Origin: Pseudomonadota bacterium | GTDB lineage: Bacteria; Pseudomonadota; Alphaproteobacteria; Rhizobiales; Xanthobacteraceae | DNA: 64,000 nucleotides | Direction: 5' to 3' | Assembly (NCBI GenBank): GCA_023422775.1 | Contig: JAFAGM010000064.1 | Coordinates: forward strand, 1 to 64,000 | In this document: piece after piece, positions 17,352 to 26,893 of the stretch | Layout: each line of letters starts with the position of its first letter | How positions within the stretch are numbered: the first letter of the stretch is position 1 | Translations under genes and position numbers: made by a program | Notes under the pieces: generated by a model | Databases searched by the model: none | The model's input: the letters and a program-made list of their open reading frames with translations, nothing else | Told to the model about the DNA's origin: nothing

Positions 17352-17774
17352 ATGGCGATTGAACGCACTTTCTCGATTATCAAGCCGGACGCGACCGAGC
17401 GCAATCTGACCGGCGCCGTGAACGCGCTGATCGAGAAGGCCGGGCTCCGCATCGTGGCCCAGAAGCGCATTCGCATGACCCGCCAACAGGCCGAAACCTT
17501 CTATGCCGTTCACAAGGCGCGTCCGTTCTTCGGCGAACTGGTCGATTTCATGACATCGGGTCCGGTCGTGGTGCAGGTGCTGGAGGGCGAGGGCGCCGTG
17601 TTGAAATATCGCGACGTGATGGGCGCGACCGATCCGTCGAAGGCGGCTGACGGCACCATCCGCAAGGTCCACGCAAAGTCGATCGGCGAGAACTCGGTGC
17701 ACGGGTCGGATGCGCCGGAGACCGCCGCGATCGAAATCGCGCAGTTCTTTTCGGGCAACGAAATCGTCGGCTGA
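17352..17774 (+). CDS. ndk: Nucleoside diphosphate kinase
   Basis: 140 residues starting MAIERTFSIIKPDATERN. The active-site signature NSVHGSDAPE (about residues 115-124) contains the phospho-accepting histidine, and the substrate loop ARPFFGELV (about 57-65) is intact. The enzyme balances nucleoside di- and triphosphate pools. Length and motifs are standard. Confidence 0.98.
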   Translation: MAIERTFSIIKPDATERNLTGAVNALIEKAGLRIVAQKRIRMTRQQAETFYAVHKARPFFGELVDFMTSGPVVVQVLEGEGAVLKYRDVMGATDPSKAADGTIRKVHAKSIGENSVHGSDAPETAAIEIAQFFSGNEIVG

Positions 17775-17841
17775 GCGATTGGGGCAGCGGCAAACGATAG
17801 CCGCATGTGACGGCTGAGAAGGCCTGGGGGAGAGAGAAGCT

Positions 17842-18681
17842 GTGAACTGGTTGTGGCAAATGTTCGATCCGGCGACGATCTCGGCGTTCTTCACCCAGTT
17901 CCAGGCCGAGATGCAGCAACCCGCTTTCTGGGTCGCGCTCGGCAAGATCATGTGGATCAACATCCTGCTGTCGGGCGACAACGCGCTTGTCATCGCGATG
18001 GCGTGCCGGGGCCTGCCGCCGCGCCAGCGGTTCTGGGGCATGATCCTCGGCGCCGGTGTTGCGGTGTTCCTGCGCATCATCTTCACCGGTATCGTCGTGA
18101 CGTTGATGGGTCTGCCGTTCCTCAAGCTGGTCGGTGGATTGGCGCTGCTCGTGATCGCGGCGAAGCTGCTGGTGCCCGAACAGGAGGGCGAGGGCGACGT
18201 TCACGCAGCGGCGCACCTGTGGGCGGCCGTCCAGATCGTGGCGATCGCGGATATCGTGATGAGCCTCGACAACGTCATCGCGGTTGCCGCGGCCGCCAAC
18301 GGCAGCATTCCCCTGCTTGTCATCGGACTTGCCATCAGCGTTCCCCTGATCGTCGCGGGCGCTGCGCTGATCATGGCGCTCCTCACGCGCCTGCCCGCCC
18401 TGGTATGGGCCGGCGCCGGCCTGCTGGGCTGGATCGCCGGCGAGGTCATGGCGACCGACCCTGCGCTGCAACCGTCGCTGCACGCCTTCTTCAGCGGCCC
18501 GGTCGGCGTCGGCCTCGACGGCATCCTCACGTCGATCGGCCTGGGGCCGCAATTCGCCAATGGCGGTCATGGCGGAGAGGTCGTGCTGGGGCTGCTCGGC
18601 ATCGCCGTGGTGCTGGTTGCGGGATCGATCTGGCGCAAGCGCAGGCTCGAGGGCGCCGAGCATTCCGCGAAGGCCGCTTAG
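17842..18681 (+). CDS. TerC family integral membrane protein (YjbE/YkoY-like)
   Basis: 279 residues from a GTG start with a GGGAGAGAGAAG leader. It has about seven hydrophobic segments and the two TerC signatures with paired acidic and Asn residues in membrane helices: NILLSGDNALVIAMACR (about 37-53) and DIVMSLDNVIAVAAAANG (about 136-153). Family members are linked to manganese export and tellurite resistance and are thought to transport Mn2+ or other metals. The gene follows ndk by 67 bases on the same strand. Confidence 0.88.
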   Translation: MNWLWQMFDPATISAFFTQFQAEMQQPAFWVALGKIMWINILLSGDNALVIAMACRGLPPRQRFWGMILGAGVAVFLRIIFTGIVVTLMGLPFLKLVGGLALLVIAAKLLVPEQEGEGDVHAAAHLWAAVQIVAIADIVMSLDNVIAVAAAANGSIPLLVIGLAISVPLIVAGAALIMALLTRLPALVWAGAGLLGWIAGEVMATDPALQPSLHAFFSGPVGVGLDGILTSIGLGPQFANGGHGGEVVLGLLGIAVVLVAGSIWRKRRLEGAEHSAKAA

Positions 18682-18944
18682 CGCGACCGATTGGATCTCG
18701 GCGGCGCGGGCATAAGCCCGCGCTTCCGCAGCGCAGGCCGTCAGCGGCCCGGGTTGGCTGCGCCGAGAGAAATCACGGTCGGAATCCTCGATTCCCGGTT
18801 CGGTTTCAGGGAACGATTCGAGCGCAGGAAAATTATGCAATCAGTGTCCCAGGGATAGACACATCGTACTCCGGCGGCCGCCGATTGCAGTCCTGCCCCC
18901 AAGGCGCATTGGCAGCCGCTTTCCTTTGGTTTGTCGCCCTCGCC

Positions 18945-19160
18945 ATGAAGGATTTCGCCAACGCGTCGTTTCCGCCCGAGGTCATCTCGGTGATGCGGGA
19001 TGCGCTTGACGCCGCGGTCGCTTCGCTTCCCGAGCCGGTGAGTTCTACCCAGGTTCAATTTCTCGCCGAGGCGATCCTGCGTGCGGCCCACAGGGGCGAG
19101 CGCGATGCGACCGCACTGGAAAGGCTCGCACTGCTGGAGTTGCAGATCAGGCCGCGGTAG
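18945..19160 (+). CDS. Small conserved hypothetical protein (71 aa)
   Basis: 71 residues starting MKDFANASFPPEVISVMRDA, then ALDAAVASLPEPVSSTQVQ, AEAILRAAHRGERDATALER and LALLELQIRPR. The protein is soluble and helical, without signal or known domain. I recognise close relatives across bradyrhizobia, mostly of this length. No strong ribosome-binding site is seen before the ATG, so the start is the weak point. Confidence 0.75.
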   Translation: MKDFANASFPPEVISVMRDALDAAVASLPEPVSSTQVQFLAEAILRAAHRGERDATALERLALLELQIRPR

Positions 19161-19400
19161 CCAACCAATGCCTGGCGAGGCCGGCGATTTCACTTTCTCA
19201 CCGACGAGCAAGATCGCGCCGCCTACGTCGCGCGCCGGACGCGAGGGGCACGAACATGCAACGCCTCGGGACTCCAGGCAGATGTTCCAGTTCAGTGCAT
19301 TTCGACGCGAGGCGTGATCCTTGAATCTTTCTGCGAACGGGCCACCCCCGGATCTGGTCCGTGTTCAGACCGGGTGGGGTACGCGTCGCTCGAAAATATT

Positions 19401-19805
19401 CTAATGCGCCATGCCGCGTGCCACTTCCTGGCAGGCCTCCATGCAGCGGCGGCAGCTATCGGCGCAAAAGCGGCAATGTTCGTGCATGCCGGCATGCTTT
19501 TGACATTCCTCGGCGCACAGCCGGCAGGCGGCGGCGCACACGCTGAGCATCCGGCGCATCACTTCGTCGTCGGAGCCGGTGCGGCGCGTCATGATGCGGC
19601 CGGTGATGTTGCAGATGTCGGCGCAATCCAGGTCCAGCCGGATGCATTGGGTAAGGTCCTGCACCATGCGTTCCGACAGGCATGCATCAGCGCAGGAAGT
19701 ACAGATCTGGACGCAGGAATAGCATTCCTCGATACAGCGGATCAGGGCGTCGTCGGGTCGGCCCTGGACGGCTGGATGGGTGCTGATCATTTCGCGTGCG
19801 TGCAT
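19401..19805 (-). CDS. Cytosolic four-helix-bundle copper-storage-like protein (DUF326)
   Basis: 134 residues with 18 cysteines spaced as in four-helix copper-storage proteins: CIEECYSCVQICTSCADAC, CIRLDLDCADIC, CAAACRLCAEEC, then HCRFCADSCRRCMEAC. The Cys residues line the core of a four-helix bundle that binds many Cu(I) ions in the Csp family. No signal peptide is seen, so it is like cytosolic Csp3 rather than exported Csp1. No copper exporter or regulator gene is adjacent. The window contains no other copper gene. Confidence 0.88.
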   Translation of the reverse strand: MHAREMISTHPAVQGRPDDALIRCIEECYSCVQICTSCADACLSERMVQDLTQCIRLDLDCADICNITGRIMTRRTGSDDEVMRRMLSVCAAACRLCAEECQKHAGMHEHCRFCADSCRRCMEACQEVARGMAH

Positions 19806-19875
19806 GGCTGGGCTCCCGGCTGGAGGGACAGGCCGCCGTCAGGGCGGCCCACCGTTCAAGTGCTGGAGGGGAGCG

Positions 19876-21378
19876 TCAGTTCCGCACGATCGAACCAATG
19901 CGGCCGACCAGCCGCGCCAGTTGCTTGAACCGGCTGCCGACACGGTCGGCGACGAGATCGACCATGCGGTGCTCGAACACCAGCATCAGCTTGCGGCCGC
20001 GGGTACGGAAATGCGTCGCGGGCAGTACGCCGGTACGCGCCGCCGAAATCAGATGGGCGACGCGGAACGCCGCGCCGAGAAGGCGGGCGCGTTCATCCAT
20101 TGCCGCCGGCACCAGCTCGCGGATGCGGGTCGGCGGTTCGTTTTCCTCGCTCAGGCCCGCATAGCGGTAGAACACCGAGAGTGCGACAAAGGCGCGGCCC
20201 TGATGGCTGATCGAGCCGAAATTGCCGTTGGTGATCAGGCTCAGCGTCTCCTCGCCGCGATGGTCGGGATGCACGCGCCATCCAATGTCGGACAACAGGC
20301 AGGCGGCGTGGCGCAGGCGGCGATCTTCCGGCGTCTCCCGCAGCTTCACCACCCTGACCAGTCGATCGGTCCATTCGACCAGTTCCTCGGCATGGCGTGC
20401 GGACCGCGACAGCAACCCGTTCAGGGTTTGCGCGGCGCAGATGAAGCCGTCCCTGGCGCGTTCCTGCTGCGGCAGCATCTCGTAGAGCAAGCCCTCGCGC
20501 ACGCCGAAGGTCGAGAACACGATCGTCTTCGGCCTGCCGACGCGGATGATGTATTCGAGCACCAGCGCCGCATAGGTCAGCAGCGGACGCCGCGCGTCGG
20601 CGACGACTTCGATGTCGGCGAGCATGTTGGCCGCCACGAGCCGCCGCAGGCGCCGCGCGAAATCCAGCGCGTCGGCAGCAGGGATCTCGTAGCCGTGCAT
20701 CACCCGCAGCGGATAGCCGCTCTGCACGATGTGGATGCGTGCCAGCGCGCGCCAGGTGCCGCCGACCGCGTAGAAGGTGCGGCCGTGGCCGGCCTTGAGC
20801 TGGTCCAGCCCGGCCAGGTCGGCGCTGACGATGCGTTCGGCGCGCTTCAGCGATTTGTGCGAAAGATCCTGCAGCGCCAGGCTTCCGAGTGGCAGGGTCA
20901 CGCCGCCGCCGACGCGGCCGCGATGCAGGTCGATCAGTTCGAGCGAACCGCCGCCGAGATCGCCGACGATGCCGTCGGGATGGTGGACGCCGGAGACGAC
21001 GCCGAGCGCGGACAGTTTCGCCTCGCGCGGCCCCGAAAGTATTTCAATCGGAACGCCGCAGATGCGTTCGGCCTGCGCAATGAAGTCAGGACCGTTGGAG
21101 GCATCGCGGCAGGCGGCGGTGGCGATCGCATAGACGCGGCCGACCTGCTGAATGCGGCACAGCGCGCGAAAGCGCCGCAGCGATGTCAGAGCCTTGGTGA
21201 CAGCGTCGGCCGAGAGAAGCCCGGTGCTCTGGACCTCGCGGCCCAGCCCGCACAGCGCCTTTTCGTTGAAGACGGTGACGAGGCTGCGCGTCATCGTCTC
21301 GTAGACGACGAGACGAACCGAGTTCGAACCGATATCGATGACGGCGACGCTGGAAGCGCGCTTGCGCGGTCGCTTCAC
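19876..21378 (-). CDS. ppx: Ppx/GppA family exopolyphosphatase
   Basis: 500 residues. The N-terminus AVIDIGSNSVRLVVYE is the phosphate-binding signature of the ASKHA-fold Ppx/GppA family; later segments are GDLGGGSLELIDL and AVGGTWRALARIH. The C-terminal third is helical and HD-like (RHAACLLSDIGWRVHPDHR). The enzyme hydrolyses polyphosphate from the ends, or pppGpp. It starts 15 bases after ppk on the same strand, so synthesis and breakdown of polyphosphate are encoded together. Confidence 0.93.
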   Translation of the reverse strand: MKRPRKRASSVAVIDIGSNSVRLVVYETMTRSLVTVFNEKALCGLGREVQSTGLLSADAVTKALTSLRRFRALCRIQQVGRVYAIATAACRDASNGPDFIAQAERICGVPIEILSGPREAKLSALGVVSGVHHPDGIVGDLGGGSLELIDLHRGRVGGGVTLPLGSLALQDLSHKSLKRAERIVSADLAGLDQLKAGHGRTFYAVGGTWRALARIHIVQSGYPLRVMHGYEIPAADALDFARRLRRLVAANMLADIEVVADARRPLLTYAALVLEYIIRVGRPKTIVFSTFGVREGLLYEMLPQQERARDGFICAAQTLNGLLSRSARHAEELVEWTDRLVRVVKLRETPEDRRLRHAACLLSDIGWRVHPDHRGEETLSLITNGNFGSISHQGRAFVALSVFYRYAGLSEENEPPTRIRELVPAAMDERARLLGAAFRVAHLISAARTGVLPATHFRTRGRKLMLVFEHRMVDLVADRVGSRFKQLARLVGRIGSIVRN

Positions 21379-21393
21379 CGTCGCGATCTCCTG

Positions 21394-23607
21394 CTATTGC
21401 GGTTGCTGGCGCTCGTTACGGCGCGTGAGGCGGCGCGGCGAAGATTCCTTGAGAGACTTTCCACGGCCTGACAGACTCGGATTCGTCATGAAATAGTTAT
21501 GCAGGTTGAACGGCTCTTCGCCTTTCGCGGCCTTCATACGCGTTGAGGACCCGTCGGGCAACAATTGCCAGCTCTGCTCGGTATCCTTCAAGTTCGCGAC
21601 CATGATCTGCTCGAGAACCTGCTGATGTACCGTCGGATTCTGCAATGGGCAGAGGATTTCGACGCGGCGGTCGAGGTTCCGCGGCATCATGTCGGCCGAC
21701 GAGATATACACAGCCGCTTTCGCGCCGGGCAGGCCCTGACCCATACCAAAGCAGTAGATTCGGCCGTGCTCAAGGAAGCGACCGATGATCGACTTGACCC
21801 GGATGTTTTCCGAAAGTCCTGCTATGCCGGGCCGCAGGCAGCAGATGCCGCGCACCACCAGCTCGATCGACACGCCGGCTTGTGACGCTTCGTAGAGAGC
21901 GTCAATGACGTCAGGATCGACCAGCGAATTCATCTTCATCCAGATCGCGGCCGGCTTGCCGTGCCGCGCGTGATTGGCCTCGCCCCTGATGTGTTCGATG
22001 ATGCGCTTGCGCAGCGTCAGCGGCGACACCGCCATCCGCTCGATGTCGCTCGGCTCGGCATAGCCGGTGATGTAGTTGAACACGCGCGCCGCGTCGCGGC
22101 CGATGATCGGGTCCGAGGTGAAATAGGAAAGATCCGTATAGATGCGCGCCGTCACCGGATGATAGTTGCCGGTGCCGGTGTGGACGTAGGTCGCGAGATT
22201 GCCGCCCTCTCGCCGCACCACCATCGACAGCTTGGCGTGGGTCTTCAGTTCGATGAATCCATACACCACCTGCACGCCGGCGCGTTCGAGGTCGCGCGCC
22301 CAGCGGATGTTGGCTTCCTCGTCGAAGCGCGCCTTCAGCTCGATCAGCGCGGTGACGGATTTGCCGGCCTCGGCCGCCTCGGCCAGCGCGCGCACGATCG
22401 GCGAGTTGTTCGAGGTACGGTAGAGCGTCTGCTTGATCGCTACCACATCGGGATCGCGCGCCGCCTGCTGCAGGAACTGCACGACGACGTCGAAGGATTC
22501 GTAAGGGTGATGGACGATCAGGTCCTTCTGGCGGATCGCGGCGAAGATGTCGCCGCCATGGTCGCGCACCCGTTCGGGATGGCGTGGAACGTAGGGCGTG
22601 AATTCGAGGTCGGGGCGATCGAGGCGGGTGAGCTGCGAAAGCTCGTTCATCGCCAGCACGCCATCGACCAGAAACACCTCGTCGTCGGCCGCCGAAAGCG
22701 CCTGCTGCACGAAGGTGCGCAGCTCCTCCGGCATCTTGGCGTCCATCTCGAGGCGGATGACAGAACCGCGCCGGCGCCGCTTCAGCGCGGTCTCGAACAC
22801 GCGAACCAGGTCTTCCGCCTCTTCCTCGATTTCCAGTTCGGAGTCGCGGATGATGCGGAATGCGCCCTGGCCCTTGACGGTGTAGCCGGGAAACAGTCGC
22901 CCGATGAACAGGCCGGTGGCCTGTTCGAGCGGGATCAGGTGCACGCTGCCGTCGCCGGTCGCGGGCATGCGGATGAATCGGTCGATCTTCCCGGGCATGC
23001 GGATCAGCGCATTCATCGGCCTGCCGTCGGCTACGCGCGTCAGCTGCAGGGCGATCGTGAAGCCGAGGCTCGGGATGAACGGGAACGGGTGCGCTGGATC
23101 GATCGCCAGCGGCGTCAGCAGCGGGAAGATGCTGCGGAGGAAATGATCCTCGAGCCAGGTTCGGTCCGCCTTGGTGAAGTCGTGGCCATCGACCAGCTTG
23201 ATGCCGGCCTCCGACAGGACGGCACGCAGATCGCGCCAGATCGCCTGCTGGTCGGAGGCAAGTTCGGAAACGGTCCTGTTGATGAGGACGAGCTGTTCGG
23301 ACGGCGTCAGGCCGTCGGGGCTGCGTTCGGCGATGCCTTCGCGGACCTGTGCCTTGATACCGGCGACGCGGACCATGAAGAACTCATCAAGGTTATTGGC
23401 GGAAATCGACAGGAACCGCACCCGCTCCAGCACTGGGTGGCCGGGATTCACAGATTCCTCGAGCACCCGGCGGTTGAAATGCAGCCAGGAGAGCTCACGG
23501 TTAATGAATCGCTCGGGGCTCGTCGCAATCGCAGGAGGGGTCTCAGCGATCGATTCTTTTTCCTTGGTTTCAATAACTTGTGCCGATTCCATGAAGCTTC
23601 GATCCAT
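21394..23607 (-). CDS. ppk: Polyphosphate kinase 1
   Basis: 737 residues. PPK1 hallmarks are the N-terminal FINRELSWLHFNRRVLEE, the active-site KTHAKLSMVVRREG with the autophosphorylated histidine at residue 457, HTGTGNYHPVTARIYTDLS, and the second conserved-histidine HGRIYCFG region. It makes polyphosphate reversibly from ATP. A second in-frame ATG five codons downstream is equally possible as start. The gene is followed by ppx and preceded by hdaA. Confidence 0.95.
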   Translation of the reverse strand: MDRSFMESAQVIETKEKESIAETPPAIATSPERFINRELSWLHFNRRVLEESVNPGHPVLERVRFLSISANNLDEFFMVRVAGIKAQVREGIAERSPDGLTPSEQLVLINRTVSELASDQQAIWRDLRAVLSEAGIKLVDGHDFTKADRTWLEDHFLRSIFPLLTPLAIDPAHPFPFIPSLGFTIALQLTRVADGRPMNALIRMPGKIDRFIRMPATGDGSVHLIPLEQATGLFIGRLFPGYTVKGQGAFRIIRDSELEIEEEAEDLVRVFETALKRRRRGSVIRLEMDAKMPEELRTFVQQALSAADDEVFLVDGVLAMNELSQLTRLDRPDLEFTPYVPRHPERVRDHGGDIFAAIRQKDLIVHHPYESFDVVVQFLQQAARDPDVVAIKQTLYRTSNNSPIVRALAEAAEAGKSVTALIELKARFDEEANIRWARDLERAGVQVVYGFIELKTHAKLSMVVRREGGNLATYVHTGTGNYHPVTARIYTDLSYFTSDPIIGRDAARVFNYITGYAEPSDIERMAVSPLTLRKRIIEHIRGEANHARHGKPAAIWMKMNSLVDPDVIDALYEASQAGVSIELVVRGICCLRPGIAGLSENIRVKSIIGRFLEHGRIYCFGMGQGLPGAKAAVYISSADMMPRNLDRRVEILCPLQNPTVHQQVLEQIMVANLKDTEQSWQLLPDGSSTRMKAAKGEEPFNLHNYFMTNPSLSGRGKSLKESSPRRLTRRNERQQPQ

Positions 23608-23731
23608 CTCAGGCGCAGTGCGGGCTACCCTGGGCGCAACGCAGCGCGGAGCATGTGATACGCCGATGACGTTTCAATGACATTGATGTTCCGCTTCTAC
23701 CCGCCGTCAAGGCGGCAAGGCGTCCGGCCCC

Positions 23732-24409
23732 TCAGGCGTCGCGGAGCAGTTCCGCGGCCAGGGCGCGGGTCACCGGCCGGCCAAGCCGCAAGGCCTCGGT
23801 GTCCAGAAGATCGACCGCGCGGCGGGCGGCGGCATAGGACCGTTCGATCCGGTTGGTGAGGTAGCTCACGACCGCCTCGTCGATGCTCAACTGCCGGTCC
23901 GCGCAAAACTTGACGATCAGTCCGCGAAACAGGAGATCGTCCGGCTGCAGTAGCGACACGACCGGCGCCGCGCGCAGCCGCGACCTGAGATCGCGCAGTT
24001 CGACCTCGAACGCCGACGGCGGAACGCGGGCCGTGATCAGAACCGAAGCGTCATCCTCGCGCGCGAGATTCAACAGATGGAACATCGCGCGTTCGTCGAA
24101 ACCGGAAGGTTTCAGGTCTTCGACCACCAGAGCGCCCGTGGCCAGCGCGCCGGGAACGGTCGCAGCGGTCAGCGCATGGGCTGACGTCGAGCGGGCGCCG
24201 GCCTGTTCGGCCCAGATCGCGGCGAGGTGGCTTTTGCCCGAGCCCTCCGGTCCTACCAGCAGCATGACGCGGTTCGGCCAGTCGGGCCAGCTTTCGATCA
24301 GCGAGAGCGCGGCTTCATTGGCGGGGCCTTCGAGAAAATTGTCGCGGGTCAGGCTCTCCGCGTGCGGCAACGCAAAGGCAAGCTGACGAGGTTGAACGCG
24401 GACTGCCAC
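23732..24409 (-). CDS. hdaA: HdaA, DnaA-related regulator of replication initiation
   Basis: 225 residues resembling the AAA+ part of DnaA: N-terminal clamp-binding-like region RQLAFALPH (the QLxF-type motif that binds the sliding clamp), RDNFLEGPANEAALSLIESW, Walker A GPEGSGKSH, and LVVEDL in place of Walker B. It lacks the DnaA DNA-binding domain. HdaA promotes hydrolysis of DnaA-ATP after initiation (RIDA). The order hdaA-ppk-ppx is widespread in alphaproteobacteria and supports the call. Confidence 0.88.
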   Translation of the reverse strand: MAVRVQPRQLAFALPHAESLTRDNFLEGPANEAALSLIESWPDWPNRVMLLVGPEGSGKSHLAAIWAEQAGARSTSAHALTAATVPGALATGALVVEDLKPSGFDERAMFHLLNLAREDDASVLITARVPPSAFEVELRDLRSRLRAAPVVSLLQPDDLLFRGLIVKFCADRQLSIDEAVVSYLTNRIERSYAAARRAVDLLDTEALRLGRPVTRALAAELLRDA

Positions 24410-24433
24410 GCAAGTCTCCAGGCCGGGATCGCG

Positions 24434-24468
24434 GCGTTTTCAGGCGGAGTGGAGAAAACGCGTCAAAA
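24434..24468. repeat. Short variant of the GCGTTTTC...GAAAACGC repeat
   Basis: GCGTTTTCAGGCGGAGTGGA runs directly into GAAAACGCGTCAAAA. Relative to the copy at 13208 it lacks about 15 central bases but keeps the pairing ends. It fills the gap between hdaA and the CDP-alcohol phosphatidyltransferase gene. Confidence 0.65.
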
Positions 24469-24477
24469 GCAACGTGT

Positions 24478-25020
24478 CTACCTCGCTTCGATCGTACTCA
24501 TGTGCCGCACCCACTCGACGAGATAGAGCGAGACGGAAACCAAAGTAAAGACCGTAACAAAGCCCATCAGGATCACGTCATAGGGCGCCGGCTTGAAGTT
24601 GAAGCCGAGCGAAGCCAGCACCAGCGCCGCGAACGCCACCTGCGCCACCGTGTTGAGCTTCGACACCATCAAGGGTTTCATCGGGATCGGCTTGTCGAAC
24701 AGCCACGACACGATCACGGCGGTGACGATCATGATGTCGCGGGACACCACGAGGATCACGATCCAGCGCGGCACCGCGCCCCAGATTCCGAGCGCGACAT
24801 AGATCGAGACCAGCAGCGCCTTGTCGGCCAGCGGATCGAGCAGGGCGCCCAGTTCGCTCTGCATGTTGAAGCGCTTGGCCAGAAAGCCGTCCACGGCGTC
24901 GCTGACGCCGGCGATGACGAAGATCGCGAAGGCGATTTCCATCTGGCTGGAGACGATCGCCCAGACGATGACGGGCACCAGAATGATGCGCCCCAGCGTA
25001 ATGATGTTCGGAATGCTCAA
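24478..25020 (-). CDS. CDP-alcohol phosphatidyltransferase family protein (PgsA-like)
   Basis: 180 residues with about five membrane helices starting MSIPNIITLGRIILVPVIV. The family catalytic motif is present as DAVDGFLAKRFNMQSELGAL followed by LDPLADK, giving all four aspartates; the usual AR is AK. Such enzymes transfer a phosphatidyl group from CDP-diacylglycerol to an alcohol; similarity of the N-terminus suggests phosphatidylglycerophosphate synthase, but the substrate is inference. It is transcribed toward hdaA and divergent from purM. Confidence 0.85.
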   Translation of the reverse strand: MSIPNIITLGRIILVPVIVWAIVSSQMEIAFAIFVIAGVSDAVDGFLAKRFNMQSELGALLDPLADKALLVSIYVALGIWGAVPRWIVILVVSRDIMIVTAVIVSWLFDKPIPMKPLMVSKLNTVAQVAFAALVLASLGFNFKPAPYDVILMGFVTVFTLVSVSLYLVEWVRHMSTIEAR

Positions 25021-25169
25021 CTCGGTCGCTTCCCGACTCCCGGTTCCTGATCCGGCCCATGGCGGGATCGGCCGGTTATTATCTACATAGTATATGTGTG
25101 AAGCGCCTGCGAGCCATTGCAGGAACGCTGAATTCCTCGTAACCAGCCGTCATCATACTGGAATTTGGC

Positions 25170-26243
25170 ATGGTCGACCGCAAAAACGGGCTCACATACG
25201 CAGATTCGGGCGTCGATATCGATGCCGGGAACCGCCTGGTCGATCTCATCAAGCCGATGGTTCGCGCCACCGCCCGGGCCGGCGCCGATGCCGAAATCGG
25301 CGGTTTCGGCGGGTTGTTCGACCTCAAGGCGGCCGGCTTCAAGGACCCCGTGCTGGTGGCGGCAACCGACGGCGTCGGCACCAAGGTCAAGATCGCGATC
25401 GAGACCGGGCTGCATGGCGGGATCGGCATCGACCTGGTGGCGATGTCGGTCAACGACCTCGTGGTGCAGGGCGCCGAGCCGCTGTTCTTCCTCGACTATT
25501 TTGCCTGCGGCAAGCTCGACCCCGAAGCCGCCGCGGCCATCGTGGCCGGCGTCGCCGAGGGCTGCCGCGAATCGGGCTGCGCCCTGATCGGCGGCGAGAC
25601 CGCCGAAATGCCCGGGCTCTACAAGGACGGCGACTACGACCTCGCGGGCTTTGCGGTGGGCGCGGCCGAGCGCGGCACGCTGCTGCCGAGCCCGGACATC
25701 GCCGCAGGCGACGCCGTGATCGGACTCGCCTCGTCGGGCGTCCACTCCAACGGCTTCTCGCTGGTCCGCAAGATCGTGGAGCAATCCGGCCTCGGCTTCG
25801 ACGCGCCGGCGCCGTTCTCGCCGGTGATGACGCTCGGCGGCGCGCTGCTGGCGCCGACGAAGCTCTACGTGAAGTCCTGCCTGCGGGCGATCCGTGAAAC
25901 CGGCGCGATCAAGGGGCTTGCCCATATCACCGGCGGCGGCTTCACCGACAACATTCCCCGCGTGCTGCCGAAGCATCTCGGCGTCGGCATCGATCTGGCG
26001 CGGCTGCCGGTGCTGCCGGTGTTCAAGTGGCTGGCGGCGCAGGGCGGTATCGCCGAGCTCGAGTTGCTGCGCACCTTCAACTGCGGCATCGGCATGATCG
26101 CGATCGTGAAGGCCGACGCGGTCGACAAGGTGACGGAAGTCCTGGCCGAGGGGGGCGAGACCGTTGCCGTGCTCGGAGAGGTGATCCCGGCAAAGGGCGA
26201 GCATCGCGTGATCTACAACGGCCACCTCGACCTCGCGCAATGA
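25170..26243 (+). CDS. purM: Phosphoribosylformylglycinamidine cyclo-ligase (AIR synthetase)
   Basis: 357 residues. Seen are YADSGVDIDAGNRLVDLIKP, DGVGTKVKIA, DLVVQGAEPLFFLDYFACGKL, GGETAEMPG and the C-terminal GLAHITGGGFTDNIPRVLP. PurM closes the imidazole ring using ATP in step five of purine synthesis. The stop overlaps the purN start by ATGA, so translation is coupled. Confidence 0.97.
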   Translation: MVDRKNGLTYADSGVDIDAGNRLVDLIKPMVRATARAGADAEIGGFGGLFDLKAAGFKDPVLVAATDGVGTKVKIAIETGLHGGIGIDLVAMSVNDLVVQGAEPLFFLDYFACGKLDPEAAAAIVAGVAEGCRESGCALIGGETAEMPGLYKDGDYDLAGFAVGAAERGTLLPSPDIAAGDAVIGLASSGVHSNGFSLVRKIVEQSGLGFDAPAPFSPVMTLGGALLAPTKLYVKSCLRAIRETGAIKGLAHITGGGFTDNIPRVLPKHLGVGIDLARLPVLPVFKWLAAQGGIAELELLRTFNCGIGMIAIVKADAVDKVTEVLAEGGETVAVLGEVIPAKGEHRVIYNGHLDLAQ

Positions 26244-26893
26244 AGCGCCGCACAGCCATCCTGATTTCCGGGCGCGGTTCCAACATGGCCGCGCTGATCG
26301 ACGCGGCGAAGGCTGCCGATTTTCCCGCCGAGATCGTCGCGGTGATTTCCAACCGTGCCGACGCCCTCGGGCTTGAGCGCGCGGCCGCGAGCGGCGTGCC
26401 GACGTCAGTCATCGAGAGCAAGCCGTTCGGCAAGGACCGCGCGGGTTTCGAGGCGATGCTGCAGCGGGCGCTGGACGAGAAAAATGTCGAGTTGATCTGC
26501 CTCGGCGGATTCATGCGGCTGTTCACCGCCGAATTCGTGCAGCGCTGGTACGGCAAGATGCTCAACATCCATCCCTCACTGCTGCCGTCGTTCCCCGGCC
26601 TCGATCCGCACGGCCAGGCGCTTGCCGCAGGCGTCAAGATCTCGGGCGCGACCGTGCACTTCGTGATACCGGAAACCGACGCCGGCCCGATCGTCATGCA
26701 GGGCGCGGTGCCGGTGGACGATGACGACACCGCGGAGACGCTGTCGCAGCGCATCCTCGGCATCGAGCATCGCATCTATCCGGAGGCGCTGCGATTGCTT
26801 GCGAGCGGAAAGATTCGCCTGGAAGGCGATCTCTGCAGGACATCAGATGCGGCCGATTGCAACGGCACGCTGATCTCGCCCGCGGCAATCTGA
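26240..26893 (+). CDS. purN: Phosphoribosylglycinamide formyltransferase (GAR transformylase)
   Basis: 217 residues starting MKRRTAILISGRGSNMAALI. The catalytic Asn-His-Asp set appears in NIHPSLLPSFPGL (Asn and His) and ETDAGPIVMQ (Asp), with ISGATVHFV between. It transfers the formyl group from 10-formyl-THF to GAR. The C-terminal tail (CRTSDAADCNGTLISPAAI) is slightly longer than in E. coli. Forms an operon with purM. Confidence 0.97.
   Translation: MKRRTAILISGRGSNMAALIDAAKAADFPAEIVAVISNRADALGLERAAASGVPTSVIESKPFGKDRAGFEAMLQRALDEKNVELICLGGFMRLFTAEFVQRWYGKMLNIHPSLLPSFPGLDPHGQALAAGVKISGATVHFVIPETDAGPIVMQGAVPVDDDDTAETLSQRILGIEHRIYPEALRLLASGKIRLEGDLCRTSDAADCNGTLISPAAI

Noticed and set aside
17775..17841. 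Possible manganese (yybP-ykoY) riboswitch before the TerC-family gene
   Set aside because: The gap is only 67 bases and the conserved loops of that riboswitch cannot be aligned.
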